Assembly: GCF_003610235.1 (NCBI RefSeq)
Contig: NZ_RAPR01000001.1
Span: forward strand, 2,542,001-2,606,000
From: Catellatospora citrea
GTDB lineage: Bacteria; Actinomycetota; Actinomycetes; Mycobacteriales; Micromonosporaceae
Length of the DNA: 64,000 nt
Direction of reading: 5' to 3'
The notes under the pieces are model-generated. The model searched no databases. It was not told the DNA's origin and saw nothing but the letters and a program-made list of their open reading frames with translations. How positions within the stretch are numbered: position 1 is the first letter of the stretch; every line of letters begins with the position of its first letter. Positions 1 through 8,777 of the stretch are shown here, piece after piece. A program made the translations under genes and the position numbers.

Positions 1-434
1 TCGGCGTCGTCGACGCAGACCAGCACGGGGTGTTCGCGGCCCAGCGTGCCCAGCAGGGTGAGCACGGCCATGGACAGGGCGAGCCGGTCGTCGGCGGCGC
101 AGCCCTCACCGGACAGCGCCCGGGTGAGCGCCCCCGCCTGGTGCGAGGGCAGCTCCGCGATCCGCTCGCAGACCGGCTGGAGCAGGCTCTGCAGCCCCGC
201 GTACGGCAGGTCGGACTCCTCCTCCAGGCCGGCGGCCCACAGGTGCACGGTGCCGGCCGGGGCGATCGCCGCCGCGTGGCGCAGCAGGGCGGTCTTGCCG
301 CCGCCCAGGTCGCCGTGCAGGAGCAGCGCTCCGCCGACCCCGCCGGCCGCTCCCGCCTGGAGTTCGGCGATCGTCTGCTGCTCACGGGCACGCCCGCGCA
401 GCACTGGTATGTGCACTGTCGATGCATTTACCAT
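1..434 (-). CDS. LuxR-family regulator with N-terminal AAA ATPase domain (partial, 5' end only)
   Basis: The gene starts at an ATG at 434 and runs off the left edge, leaving about 144 residues. It begins MVNASTVHIPVLRGRAREQQ, the usual opening of large LAL-type transcription regulators. It then shows a Walker A loop GDLGGGKTALL near residue 43 and a Walker B strand VLVCVDDA near residue 137. The segment between, with SDLPYAGLQSLLQP, is typical of this family's ATPase domain. The C-terminal LuxR HTH that would confirm the family lies outside the window. Family knowledge suggests an ATP-dependent transcriptional activator; its target cannot be read here. Confidence 0.8.
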   Translation of the reverse strand, partial: MVNASTVHIPVLRGRAREQQTIAELQAGAAGGVGGALLLHGDLGGGKTALLRHAAAIAPAGTVHLWAAGLEEESDLPYAGLQSLLQPVCERIAELPSHQAGALTRALSGEGCAADDRLALSMAVLTLLGTLGREHPVLVCVDDA

Positions 435-487
435 GCCGACAGTGTTACCTATAAGTAACGGCTTTGGAAAGACGCGGATCGTGCCGC

Positions 488-1108
488 TTATGCCATCCCC
501 GACGCCATCGCGGTGAGCAGCAGCGCGGTGACGGTGCGCACCATGACGCCACGGGCGGCGTCGACGTCCAGGTCGAGCCCGTCGAGCAGCATCGACCAGG
601 CCGGCCACATGGTGGACGCGATCAGCGCGGCCAGCAGCTGGTCCCGGCCCGGACCGGCCATCTCCAGCTCGGGCGCGAACAGCGTGGACACCTCGTCGCG
701 TACCCGCTCGATGTGCTTGAGCCGGTTGCGGCGCAGCTGCGCCGAGACCGGCTCGCGCATCGCCGCGGCGCGGGCCATCGGCGCGATCAGCTGCAGCAGC
801 TCGGCCCGCTGGCGGCAGTACTCCTCCACCCGCCGGTGCAGCGGCAGCGCGGGGTCCACCGGCCGGTAGGCGGCGTCCTGGCGGGCGAGCACGCGCACAC
901 CGCTCGCCTCGAACAGGGTCTCCATGTCGGTGAAGTTGGTCCACAGCGCACGCAGCGAGACGCCGGCCCGCTCGGCGATGCGCTCGCCGGTCGGCCGCAG
1001 GTCACCCTCCGTGATCAGCGCGAGGTGCGCGTCCACGATGGCGGCCCGGGTGCGCTCGGCACGGGCGGTGCGCCCGTCGACCCTGCCCTCGGTCCCGGTC
1101 CTGCTCAT
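488..1108 (-). CDS. TetR-family transcriptional regulator
   Basis: This 206-residue protein has a TetR N-terminus: RAAIVDAHLALITEG, then the recognition helix region GERIAERAGVSLRALWTNF, followed by an all-helical ligand-binding half. The ATG at 1108 is preceded by GGGAG at a good distance. A 15-bp dyad, TGCACGCAGAGTGTA, sits 51 nt upstream. Related dyads precede the neighbouring SDR, thiolase, Liv transporter and acyl-CoA dehydrogenase units, so I infer this is the local repressor and autoregulator, probably responding to an acyl-CoA or the free acid. The substrate is not identifiable from sequence. Confidence 0.9.
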   Translation of the reverse strand: MSRTGTEGRVDGRTARAERTRAAIVDAHLALITEGDLRPTGERIAERAGVSLRALWTNFTDMETLFEASGVRVLARQDAAYRPVDPALPLHRRVEEYCRQRAELLQLIAPMARAAAMREPVSAQLRRNRLKHIERVRDEVSTLFAPELEMAGPGRDQLLAALIASTMWPAWSMLLDGLDLDVDAARGVMVRTVTALLLTAMASGMA

Positions 1109-1158
1109 ACCGCTCCCGCCAACCTCTCCACGGCCTCACCGGCCGCGCCGACCGAACG

Positions 1159-1173
1159 TGCACGCAGAGTGTA
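1159..1173. promoter_or_regulatory. Candidate TetR operator, site 1 (own promoter)
   Basis: TGCACG-CAG-AGTGTA is an imperfect dyad upstream of the TetR gene start at 1108. Its half-sites match those of the sites at 2153, 8608 and 11104 (TRCACT-N3-AGTGYA). Confidence 0.55.
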
Positions 1174-1343
1174 ATCGCGCCGCCCGCAGCGCCCTCGCGC
1201 CGCGGTTCGCCGTGTCCACACCGCGGGCGGGCCGTCCAGCCCGTCGCCGTCGCACCTGTCCGGCCCGTCACGGTCACAGCCGGCCAGGCCGTCGCCGTCG
1301 TACCCGGCCGACCCGGCGTCGCCGCGCACCCGGCGGCCCGGCC

Positions 1344-2126
1344 TCACGAGCCCGACAGCCGGTGCTCGAGATCCTGCTGCAAGCGGTTCATGCCGCGCAG
1401 CCACCGGTCCGGGTCGGCCGCCCGGCGCTCATAGAAGGCGGCCACCTCGGCGTGCGGCAGCACCAGGAAGGCGTCCCCACTGAGCGCGGTGACCACTGCC
1501 TCCGCGCACTCTTCGGCGCTGATCGCGCCCGGGTCCAGCAGCACGCTGCCGCCGGGGCCGGACGACTCCAGCATCGGCGTGCGCACACCCTGCGGGCACA
1601 GCGCCTGCACCACGACGCCGCGGTGGGCGTAGGTGGCCCGCAGCCATTCCGCGTGGGCCACGGCCGCGTGCTTGGTGACCGCGTACGGCGCGTTGCCGAG
1701 CATGGTGAGCAGCCCCGCCGCCGACGCGGTGACCAGCAGCCGGCCCCGCCCGGCGGCCAGCCAGCGCGGCAGCAGCGCCTGCGCCGCCAGCACGTGCGAC
1801 TGCACGTTGACGCGCCAGGCCAGCTCCCACGCCGCGGCGCCGTCGGCGGGCGGCGCGACACCGGCGTTGGCGCAGAACAGGTCCAGCGCCCCGAAGGACT
1901 CCCACGCGTAGTCGACCAGCGCGGCGACCTGCGCCTCGTCAGCCACGTCGGCGGGGAAGGCCAGCCCACCGGTCTCGTCGGCGACGCGCTGCGCCGCGAC
2001 CGGGTCACGGTCGTTGACGACCACCCGGGCGCCGACCGCGGCGAAGCGGCGGGCCAGCGCGGCGCCGATGCCGGAACCGGCGCCGGTGACGACGACCGCG
2101 GCGCCGTCGAGTTCGAGGGCGGTCAC
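1344..2126 (-). CDS. Short-chain dehydrogenase/reductase (SDR)
   Basis: A classical SDR of 260 residues, probably an NAD(P)-dependent 3-hydroxyacyl or related alcohol dehydrogenase. It has the Rossmann motif VVVTGAGSGIGAALARRF at residues 11-28, CANAG, the catalytic serine in LVTASAAGLL, and YAVTK. The GTG start at 2126 follows GGAGGAG six nt upstream. A TGCACT-GGC-AGTGCC dyad lies 27 nt upstream, placing it in the inferred TetR regulon with thiolase and acyl-CoA dehydrogenases. This context suggests a beta-oxidation-like oxidation step; exact substrate unknown. Confidence 0.88.
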   Translation of the reverse strand: MTALELDGAAVVVTGAGSGIGAALARRFAAVGARVVVNDRDPVAAQRVADETGGLAFPADVADEAQVAALVDYAWESFGALDLFCANAGVAPPADGAAAWELAWRVNVQSHVLAAQALLPRWLAAGRGRLLVTASAAGLLTMLGNAPYAVTKHAAVAHAEWLRATYAHRGVVVQALCPQGVRTPMLESSGPGGSVLLDPGAISAEECAEAVVTALSGDAFLVLPHAEVAAFYERRAADPDRWLRGMNRLQQDLEHRLSGS

Positions 2127-2152
2127 GTGGGCTCCTCCAGAGGATTCTTAGT

Positions 2153-2167
2153 TGCACTGGCAGTGCC
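2153..2167. promoter_or_regulatory. Candidate TetR operator, site 2 (SDR promoter)
   Basis: TGCACT-GGC-AGTGCC, 27 nt upstream of the SDR start codon and matching the dyad at 11104 at all but the last arm base. Confidence 0.65.
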
Positions 2168-2237
2168 GATATTAGGGAGCGCCGCGCGGGCGGTCAACGG
2201 AGCACGGACATCGTGACATGCCCCACCTGGCGCGGCA

Positions 2238-2274
2238 TTGACAGGGCCGTACCGAAAGATGCAGCTTGAGTGCA
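2238..2274 (+). promoter_or_regulatory. Thiolase promoter region with candidate TetR operator, site 3
   Basis: A consensus -35-like TTGACA lies at 2238-2243. A degenerate copy of the dyad, TGCAGC-TTG-AGTGCA, lies at 2260-2274 where a -10 element would be expected. Only the right half-site is perfect. The position overlapping the presumed promoter and 35 nt before the gene fits repression. Confidence 0.45.
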
Positions 2275-2308
2275 CAAAGTTTACCCGTACTCACGAAAGG
2301 ATCCGACC

Positions 2309-3529
2309 GTGCCTGAAGCTGTGGTGGTCGCCGCGGCCCGCTCCCCCATCGGCCGTGCCGGCAAGGGATCGCTGGCCACGAAACGCCCCGACGACCTGGC
2401 CGCCGACATCGTGCGGGCGGCGCTGGACCAGGTGCCCGCCCTCGACCCGCGCGAGATCGGCGACCTGCTGCTCGGCTGCGGCCAGCCCGCCGGCGAGCAG
2501 GGCCACAACCTCGGCCGGGTGGTCGCCACCATGCTGGGGTTCGACCATCTGCCCGGCACCACCGTCAACCGCTACTGCTCGTCCTCGCTGCAGACGACCC
2601 GGATGGCGCTGCACGCGATCCGGGCCGGCGAGGGCGACGTGTTCCTCTCCGTCGGCGTCGAGTCCGTGTCGCACTACGGCAACGGCCGCAGCGACGGCAT
2701 GCCCGGCACCCGCAACGAGGTGTACGCGAACGCGCTGGCCCGCACCGAGCGCCGGGCCGCCGCGGGCGCACCTGCCTGGCACGACCCGCGCGAGGACGGC
2801 GAGCTGCCCGACGTGTACATCGCGATGGGCCAGACCGCCGAGAACGTCTCCCAGCTCAAGGGCGTCTCCCGGCAGCTGCAGGACGAGTTCGCCTGCCGCT
2901 CGCAGAACCTGGCCGAGCAGGCGATCAAGGACGGCTTCTGGGCCCGCGAGATCACCCCGGTCACCCTGCCCGACGGCACGGTGGTCAGCGCGGACGACGG
3001 CCCGCGCGCCGGGGTCACCATGGCCGCGCTGGCCGGGCTCGCGCCGGTGTTCCGCCCCGACGGCACCGTCACCGCGGGCAACTGCTGCCCGCTCAACGAC
3101 GGCGCGGCGGCGCTGGTCGTCATGTCCGACACCCGCGCCGCCGAGCTGGGCATCACCCCGCTGGCCCGCATCGTCTCGACCGGCCTGTCCGCGCTGTCCC
3201 CCGAGATCATGGGCCTGGGCCCGGTCGAGGCCTCCCGGCAGGCCCTCGCCCGCGCCGGGATGTCCATCCACGACGTCGAGCTCGTCGAGATCAACGAGGC
3301 CTTCGCCGCCCAGGTCGTGCCCAGCGCCGCCGAGCTCGGCGTCGACTGGGACAAGCTCAACGTCAACGGCGGCGCGATCGCCGTCGGCCACCCCTTCGGC
3401 ATGACCGGCGCCCGCATCACCACCACCCTGCTCAACTCCCTGCGCCACCACGACAAGTCCATCGCCCTGGAGACCATGTGCGTAGGCGGCGGCCAGGGCA
3501 TGGCCATGGTCCTCGAACGCCTCTCCTGA
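2309..3529 (+). CDS. Thiolase (acetyl-CoA C-acyltransferase)
   Basis: Encodes a 406-residue thiolase starting VPEAVVVAAARSPIGRAGKG. I chose the GTG at 2309, preceded by GAAAGGAT, over an upstream in-frame start at 2270 because homologues begin here. The nucleophilic cysteine is in NRYCSSSLQ (about residue 87). The His of NVNGGAIAVGHPFG and the second Cys of CVGGGQG complete the active site, and NEAFAAQ is also present. It should cleave 3-ketoacyl-CoA or condense acyl-CoAs in the cytoplasm. Neighbouring acyl-CoA dehydrogenases and SDR point to degradation. Confidence 0.93.
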   Translation: MPEAVVVAAARSPIGRAGKGSLATKRPDDLAADIVRAALDQVPALDPREIGDLLLGCGQPAGEQGHNLGRVVATMLGFDHLPGTTVNRYCSSSLQTTRMALHAIRAGEGDVFLSVGVESVSHYGNGRSDGMPGTRNEVYANALARTERRAAAGAPAWHDPREDGELPDVYIAMGQTAENVSQLKGVSRQLQDEFACRSQNLAEQAIKDGFWAREITPVTLPDGTVVSADDGPRAGVTMAALAGLAPVFRPDGTVTAGNCCPLNDGAAALVVMSDTRAAELGITPLARIVSTGLSALSPEIMGLGPVEASRQALARAGMSIHDVELVEINEAFAAQVVPSAAELGVDWDKLNVNGGAIAVGHPFGMTGARITTTLLNSLRHHDKSIALETMCVGGGQGMAMVLERLS

Positions 3530-3545
3530 CCCCGCCCACCCCACC

Positions 3546-3574
3546 GGCCCGGCATGCACTCCGCATGCCGGGCC
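3546..3574. terminator. Bidirectional hairpin between convergent thiolase and livK-type gene
   Basis: Perfect 12-bp stem GGCCCGGCATGC with a 5-nt loop, 17 nt after the thiolase stop and in the convergent gap with the binding-protein gene. No U-tract is visible. Confidence 0.65.
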
Positions 3575-3586
3575 GATGCTCACCGG

Positions 3587-3651
3587 GCGTTGATCATGAG
3601 GTTGTGGCAGGGACACGCCGTCGACCCGTGCCATAGGTTCATGATCGACGC
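3587..3651. repeat. Imperfect intergenic inverted repeat with ATGATC core
   Basis: Arms at 3587-3609 and 3629-3651 pair at 18 of 23 positions around a 19-nt spacer; the conserved part is TCATGATC. It resembles the pairs at 23441-23521 and 33333-33395 and may be a REP-like element. Confidence 0.55.
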
Positions 3652-3661
3652 GGGAAAAGGG

Positions 3662-4942
3662 TCAGGCGGCTGCCGGGATGGTGTTGGTGGGAGGGGCGGG
3701 GCGCTCCTCCTTGAACTCGTTGACCGGGCCGGCGGCGGAGTCGGTCTCGTAGACGGGGCCGAAGAACTCCTGGTTGCCGGCGGTGACCTTGGTCAGCTTG
3801 CCGCCGCCCATACCGGAGTGGTTGTCCTTGCTGTAGCGGAACGGGGCGAGGCCGGGGCCCTTGAAGCCGCCCTTCTCCACGGCCGCGATCAGGCCCTCAC
3901 GGGTGAGGTCCTTGCCCGCCGCCTGCAGCGACTGCACGAACAGGTACGCCACCGACATGCCGTACACGGTGTTGCCGTTGAACGGGGCGCTGCCGTTGTA
4001 CTGGTCGTGGATCTTCTTGAAGGCCGCGGTCCACGGGTCGCTCATGTCCACCGGCGACGGCAGGTTGGAGATGCCGACCATGCCCTCCAGCAGCACCTTG
4101 CCCTCACCGAGCACCTTCGACAGGGTCAGGTAGTCCGAGCCGACGTTCGACACGACCCACTGCGGCTTGAAGCCCAGCCGCGCCGCGGTGCCCATGGACA
4201 GCGCGGTGAAGCCCGGCACGGTGGCCAGCACGACGACCTCGCAACCGGCCGCCTTCAGGGCGCCGATCTGCGGGGCGACGTTCTGGTTGCTGGTGACGTA
4301 CTTCTCCTTGGCGACCACGGCGCCCGCGCCGAGCACCTGCTCGACGCCGACCAGGCTGTCCCGGCCGAAGTCGTCGTCCTGGCCCATGAAGCACACCTTC
4401 TTGCCGGTGTACGTCGCCTTGATGTGGGTGGCCAGGATCTTGCCCTCGACCGTGTAGTCGGTGTTGAACCCGAACGTGCCCGGGTACTTGTCCGGCTGGT
4501 TCCAGCTGCGGCTGCCCGAGGCGACGAACAGGTCCGGCACCCGGTTGGTCTTCAGGAAGTCCAGCACGCCGGTGTGGGTGGGGGTGCCCAGGCCGTTCAG
4601 GACGGCGAAGACCTTGTCCTCCAGCACCAGCTTGCGCACCACGGTCTGGGTGTTGGCCGGGTTGTAGCCGTCGTCCATGAACTTGTACGTGATCTTGCGG
4701 CCGTGCACCCCGCCGTTGGCGTTGACGTAGTCGAAGTACGCCTTGCTGGCCGGGGCGATCTCGGAGTAGCCGGCCGCGGCGGGCCCGGTCAGCGGCATGT
4801 GCGTGCCGACCACGATCTCGCCGGCGGTCACGCCGGGCACCTCGGCCGGCGGGGTGTTCGCGTCCTCACTGCAGGCCGCGACAGCCGTGAGCAGCACGGC
4901 GGCCGTGGCGAGCGAGAGCCCGCGTCGGGTCAGGGCGTTCAT
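3662..4942 (-). CDS. ABC transporter substrate-binding lipoprotein, branched-chain amino acid (LivK/HAAT) type
   Basis: A 426-residue extracytoplasmic binding protein with a lipoprotein signal ending at VAAC (Cys about residue 24). The periplasmic-binding type 1 fold begins EIVVGTHMPLTGPAAAGY. It is the last gene of the livGFHM-K run, 87 nt after livM. The HAAT family binds amino acids, but many actinobacterial members serve aromatic or carboxylic acid uptake. Co-occurrence with acyl-CoA dehydrogenases and thiolase under the same presumed operator suggests the ligand is the carbon source degraded here. Confidence 0.92.
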   Translation of the reverse strand: MNALTRRGLSLATAAVLLTAVAACSEDANTPPAEVPGVTAGEIVVGTHMPLTGPAAAGYSEIAPASKAYFDYVNANGGVHGRKITYKFMDDGYNPANTQTVVRKLVLEDKVFAVLNGLGTPTHTGVLDFLKTNRVPDLFVASGSRSWNQPDKYPGTFGFNTDYTVEGKILATHIKATYTGKKVCFMGQDDDFGRDSLVGVEQVLGAGAVVAKEKYVTSNQNVAPQIGALKAAGCEVVVLATVPGFTALSMGTAARLGFKPQWVVSNVGSDYLTLSKVLGEGKVLLEGMVGISNLPSPVDMSDPWTAAFKKIHDQYNGSAPFNGNTVYGMSVAYLFVQSLQAAGKDLTREGLIAAVEKGGFKGPGLAPFRYSKDNHSGMGGGKLTKVTAGNQEFFGPVYETDSAAGPVNEFKEERPAPPTNTIPAAA

Positions 4943-5029
4943 GGAAACACCGGTCCTTCCGTCACGCTTACATTGATGATTATCGATATAGCAGGGTGGA
5001 GCGGTTGGTACGGTGGTGCGGCCGCGAGA

Positions 5030-6085
5030 TCAGCGGGCAGGTGCCCGCCGCCGGACCCTCGCGCCGATCCGGCGCAGCAGGCCCTGCACGCCGCCCGGGG
5101 CGGCGATCATCACGACGATCAGGGTCAGCCCGAAGACGGCCAGCGGGAGGTTGCCCTCCAAGCGCTGCGCCACCGCGGGCGACAGGGACACCCACTGCGC
5201 GCTGTCGTGGGTGAGGTCGGGCAGCGCCACCAGCAGGACGGCGCCCCACACCGCGCCGGACAGGCTGCCCAGGCCGCCGATGACCACGGCCATCAGCAGG
5301 AACAGCGACAGGGTCAGCGAGAACGCGCCCGGCGACACGCTCTGCGCCAGCAGCGCCATCAGGCCGCCGCCGAGCCCGGCGCTGGCCGCGCTCACCACGA
5401 AGGCCAGCACCTGGGTACGCCCGACGTGGATGCCGGACAGCCGGGCGGCCACCTCGTCGTCACGCACCGCGCGCAGGTTGCGCCCGACCCGGCTGCGCAC
5501 CAGGTTGGCCAGCAGCAGCATGGTCAGCAGGGCTCCGGTCAACGCGACCCAGGCCTGCCAGCGCTCGTTCGGGAAGTACAGGCCGAGCGACAGCGGCGGC
5601 GGCTCGACGGCCACCGACAGGCCCTGCTCGCTGTTGAAGATCTCGTCGAAGGTGACCGTCGCCGCGGGCACCGCGACCGCCACGGCGAGCGTCACGCCGG
5701 CCAGGTAGGGCCCGCGCAGCCGGGCGGCGGCCAGCCCGATGACCGCGCCCGCGACCATGGTGACCAGCACCCCCAGGGCCAGCGACAGCGGCAGCACCTG
5801 GTTGCCGGTGATCCCCCGGTCGGCGAGCGCGTTCTGGCTCAGCGCCACGGTGTACGCACCGACGGCCATCAGCGCACCGTGCCCCAGCGACAGCTGCCCG
5901 TTCATGCCGACCAGCAACGTGAGCCCGGCCGTCGCGCACAGGTAGGCCGCGACCGTGGCCAGCTGGAAGTTGCGGAACGGATCGAGCTGCTGGGTCAGCA
6001 GGAACAGCACCACCCCGGCCAGCACAGCGAACACCAGGTGCCGCAGCAGCGTCGACCGGTCCAGAAAGCCCTTGACCATGTTCAT
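5030..6085 (-). CDS. livM: Branched-chain amino acid-type ABC permease (LivM family)
   Basis: Integral membrane permease of 351 residues, about nine to ten hydrophobic segments. It contains the family signature GHGALMAVGAY near residue 68 and the C-terminal SLSGAVWGA. The start ATG overlaps the stop of the preceding livH by 4 nt, giving translational coupling. It should pair with LivH to form the channel of the HAAT-type importer whose ATPases and binding protein are adjacent. Confidence 0.93.
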   Translation of the reverse strand: MNMVKGFLDRSTLLRHLVFAVLAGVVLFLLTQQLDPFRNFQLATVAAYLCATAGLTLLVGMNGQLSLGHGALMAVGAYTVALSQNALADRGITGNQVLPLSLALGVLVTMVAGAVIGLAAARLRGPYLAGVTLAVAVAVPAATVTFDEIFNSEQGLSVAVEPPPLSLGLYFPNERWQAWVALTGALLTMLLLANLVRSRVGRNLRAVRDDEVAARLSGIHVGRTQVLAFVVSAASAGLGGGLMALLAQSVSPGAFSLTLSLFLLMAVVIGGLGSLSGAVWGAVLLVALPDLTHDSAQWVSLSPAVAQRLEGNLPLAVFGLTLIVVMIAAPGGVQGLLRRIGARVRRRAPAR

Positions 6086-6960
6086 GCCTGCCTCGCCACG
6101 GTGCTGGAGAAGAGGCCGCCCGGGCGGACCAGCAGCACCGCGAGCAGCAGCACGAGCACTGCCATCGGGGTGACGTCGCTGCCCAGGTAGCCGCTGACGT
6201 ACGAGAGGATCAGGCCGACGGTCAGCCCGCCGACCACCGCGCCCGGTGGGCTGTCCAGCCCGCCAACCACCGCCGCGGTGAACGCGGACACGAAGACCAG
6301 GTCCATGGCGTGCGGGTGCAGGCCCAGCTCGGTGGGGATGACCAGCATCGCGGCGAGCGCGCCGACCGCCGACGCCAGCGCCCAGCCCAGCGTCAGCATG
6401 CCGCCGACGTTCACGCCGAGCAGCCGCGACACCTCAGGCGCGAAGGCCGAGGCCCGCATGCGCAGGCCGACGGAGGTACGCGTGAACAGCAGCGCGAGTC
6501 CCAGCAGCACCAGCAGCACGGCCCCGAAGACGAACAGGTCGTAGCGCGACAGCAGCGGCACGTCCCCGACGCTCAGCGCGGTGCGGCTGAACGGGGTGCC
6601 CGCGGGCAGGAACTCGTTGCCGTACACCATGCCCAGCACCGCCTGCATGACCAGGACCAGGCCCAGCGCCACGATCACCTCGGACAGCGGCGAGCTGTGG
6701 TCCACGAACCGCATCACCGCCCGCTCGACGACCATGCCGATCAGCAGCCCGCCGACCAGCGCCGCGCCGAAGCCCAGCCAGTACGAGCCGGTCGCCGTGG
6801 TGACGCTGTAGCCGGCGTACGCCGCGGCTACCGCCATCGCCCCCTGGGCGAAGTTGACGATGCGCGCGGCCCGCCAGATCAGCACCAGGGCCAGCGCGAA
6901 CGCGGCCAGCACCGCCCCCTTGGACAGGCCGTCGAAGGTGAGGAAGACGAAGCGGTCCAA
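6082..6960 (-). CDS. livH: Branched-chain amino acid-type ABC permease (LivH family)
   Basis: Permease of 292 residues with FAQGAMAVAAAYAGY near residue 37 and GGLDSPPGAVVGGLTVG near the C-terminus, both characteristic LivH positions. It has about eight membrane segments. It follows livF by 36 nt and overlaps livM by 4 nt. It forms the second channel subunit of the importer. Confidence 0.93.
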   Translation of the reverse strand: MDRFVFLTFDGLSKGAVLAAFALALVLIWRAARIVNFAQGAMAVAAAYAGYSVTTATGSYWLGFGAALVGGLLIGMVVERAVMRFVDHSSPLSEVIVALGLVLVMQAVLGMVYGNEFLPAGTPFSRTALSVGDVPLLSRYDLFVFGAVLLVLLGLALLFTRTSVGLRMRASAFAPEVSRLLGVNVGGMLTLGWALASAVGALAAMLVIPTELGLHPHAMDLVFVSAFTAAVVGGLDSPPGAVVGGLTVGLILSYVSGYLGSDVTPMAVLVLLLAVLLVRPGGLFSSTVARQA

Positions 6961-6996
6961 CGGATACCTCCTTACTCGCAGTAGCAGGGCGGGGGC

Positions 6997-7722
6997 TCAG
7001 AAGCCCAGATAGGCGTGGCGCAGTTCCTCGTCGTCGCGCAGCCGGTCGGCGCTGGTCGCCGTCACGATCCGGCCCAGCGACATGACCACCGCCTCGTCGG
7101 CCACCGACAGCGCGCTGCGTACGTTCTGCTCCACCAGCAGCACGGTCAGCCCGGTGCTGTCGCGCAGGTGCCGCAGCAGCGCCATGATCTGGGCGATGAC
7201 GCGGGGCGCGAGGCCCAGCGACGGCTCGTCGAGCAGCAGCAGCTTCGGGCGGGCCACCAGGGCACGGCCCAGTGCCAGCATCTGCCGCTCGCCCCCGGAG
7301 AGCTGGTGCCCGGCGGAGCGGCGGCGCTGCGCCAGCGGCTCGAACAGCTCGTACACCTCGGCCAGCGCCCTGCCCGCATCCTCGCGGTCGCGCCGCCACA
7401 GCCCGCCGAGCCGCAGGTTCTCGTCGACGGTCAGCTCGGCGACCACGCCGCGGCCCTCCGGCACGTGCGCCATGCCCCGGCGCACCAGCTGCTCCACCGG
7501 CACGTCGCGCAGCGGCTGGCCGCCGTAGACGATCTCGCCGCCGCTCGGCCGGACCAGCCCGGACAGGGTGCGCAGCAGCGTGGTCTTGCCCGCGCCGTTG
7601 GCCCCGAGCACCGCAGCGATGGTCCCGGCCCGCACGGTCAGGTCCACCTCCTGCAGCACGGGCGCTGCGCCGTACCCGGCGGTCAGGCCCTTCACCTGCA
7701 GGATCACGTCGTCAGCGGTCAT
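6997..7722 (-). CDS. livF: ABC transporter ATP-binding protein (LivF family)
   Basis: Cytoplasmic ATPase of 241 residues. It has Walker A GANGAGKTTLL (about residue 40), signature LSGGERQML, and Walker B LLLLDEPSLGLAP. Start overlaps the livG stop by 4 nt (7719-7722). Length and the PEGRGV segment match LivF rather than LivG. It powers the importer together with the next upstream gene. Confidence 0.94.
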   Translation of the reverse strand: MTADDVILQVKGLTAGYGAAPVLQEVDLTVRAGTIAAVLGANGAGKTTLLRTLSGLVRPSGGEIVYGGQPLRDVPVEQLVRRGMAHVPEGRGVVAELTVDENLRLGGLWRRDREDAGRALAEVYELFEPLAQRRRSAGHQLSGGERQMLALGRALVARPKLLLLDEPSLGLAPRVIAQIMALLRHLRDSTGLTVLLVEQNVRSALSVADEAVVMSLGRIVTATSADRLRDDEELRHAYLGF

Positions 7723-8561
7723 GCCGAAGCCTCCTGGCGGCTGATGGACGGGGTGGCCGCGTCGACCTCGGCGCCGAGGTAGGCCTCGGCCACGGCGGGG
7801 TCGTCGCGCACCTCCTGCGGGGTGCCGGTGGCGATGAGGCGTCCGAAGTCGAGCACCGCGATCTGGTCGCAGACAGCCATCACCAGGTCCATGTGGTGCT
7901 CGACGAGCATCACCGAGCAGCCCGCCTCGCCAGGCAAGGTCGTGATCAGCTCAGCCAGCTCCGCGATGTCCTGCCCGCCCAGGCCACCGGCGGGCTCGTC
8001 GAGCAGCAGCAGGCGCGGGCGGGCGGCCAGCGCGCGGGCCAGCGCGACCCGCTTGCCGACGGCGTAGGGCAGCGTGCCGGGCAGCGCTCCCGCGTACGAC
8101 GCGACGTCGAAGCGCGCCAGCAGCGTCATCGCCTCGTCCCGCAGCCGGCGCTCGTCGCGGTCGCTGCGGGGCAGGCCGAGCAGCCCGGAGAAGAAACCGG
8201 CGCGGGCGGTGCAGGTCGCGCCCGCCATCACGTTCTCCAGCACGGTCAGCCCGCGGAACAGGCCGACGCCCTGCAGGGTGCGGGCGATGCCGAGGCCGGC
8301 CAGCCGGTGCGGCGCGGGCGACAGGCGCACCCCGTTGAGCTCCAGCGTTCCCGAGGTCGGCCGGACCAGTCCGCAGACGACGTTGAACAGCGTGGTCTTG
8401 CCCGCGCCGTTGGGGCCGATGACCCCGACCACCTGCCCGGGGGCCACTTCGAGGGACACGTCGTCCAGCGCGGTCAGCCCGCCGAAGCGCACCCCGATCC
8501 CCCGCAGGAACAGGCTGTGGCCTGCCGCGCTTGTCTCGCCGGACGGCGGTTTCATCGTCAC
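7719..8561 (-). CDS. livG: ABC transporter ATP-binding protein (LivG family)
   Basis: First gene of the transporter operon, 280 residues. Walker A is GPNGAGKTTLF and Walker B LLLLDEPAGGLGG. The signature region reads LPYAVGKRVALARALA instead of LSGGQ, a departure I associate with actinobacterial LivG proteins. A perfect dyad TACACT-AGG-AGTGTA lies 46 nt upstream at 8608-8622, so the whole five-gene unit livG-F-H-M-K is probably controlled there. Confidence 0.93.
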   Translation of the reverse strand: MTMKPPSGETSAAGHSLFLRGIGVRFGGLTALDDVSLEVAPGQVVGVIGPNGAGKTTLFNVVCGLVRPTSGTLELNGVRLSPAPHRLAGLGIARTLQGVGLFRGLTVLENVMAGATCTARAGFFSGLLGLPRSDRDERRLRDEAMTLLARFDVASYAGALPGTLPYAVGKRVALARALAARPRLLLLDEPAGGLGGQDIAELAELITTLPGEAGCSVMLVEHHMDLVMAVCDQIAVLDFGRLIATGTPQEVRDDPAVAEAYLGAEVDAATPSISRQEASA

Positions 8562-8607
8562 CTCTGCAGGTCGGGATCGCGGTCGATATGAGGGAGGGCT
8601 AAGTTAT

Positions 8608-8622
8608 TACACTAGGAGTGTA
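8608..8622. promoter_or_regulatory. Candidate TetR operator, site 4 (liv operon promoter)
   Basis: TACACT-AGG-AGTGTA, a perfect 6-3-6 dyad 46 nt before the livG start, inside a short AT-richer stretch likely to be the promoter. Confidence 0.68.
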
Positions 8623-8777
8623 GGTTTGAGAAACGGCTCGTCAATACCCTTGTTACGACCCCGTGACCTCACTGCGCGAAGTCGTTCAAATCGCATGATC
8701 GCCGCGGCACGACAAGCCCCGTGCCTACTTCGGACACCGTCGAGTCGATCTTTATTTGCACACTCGGTGAAGCAACA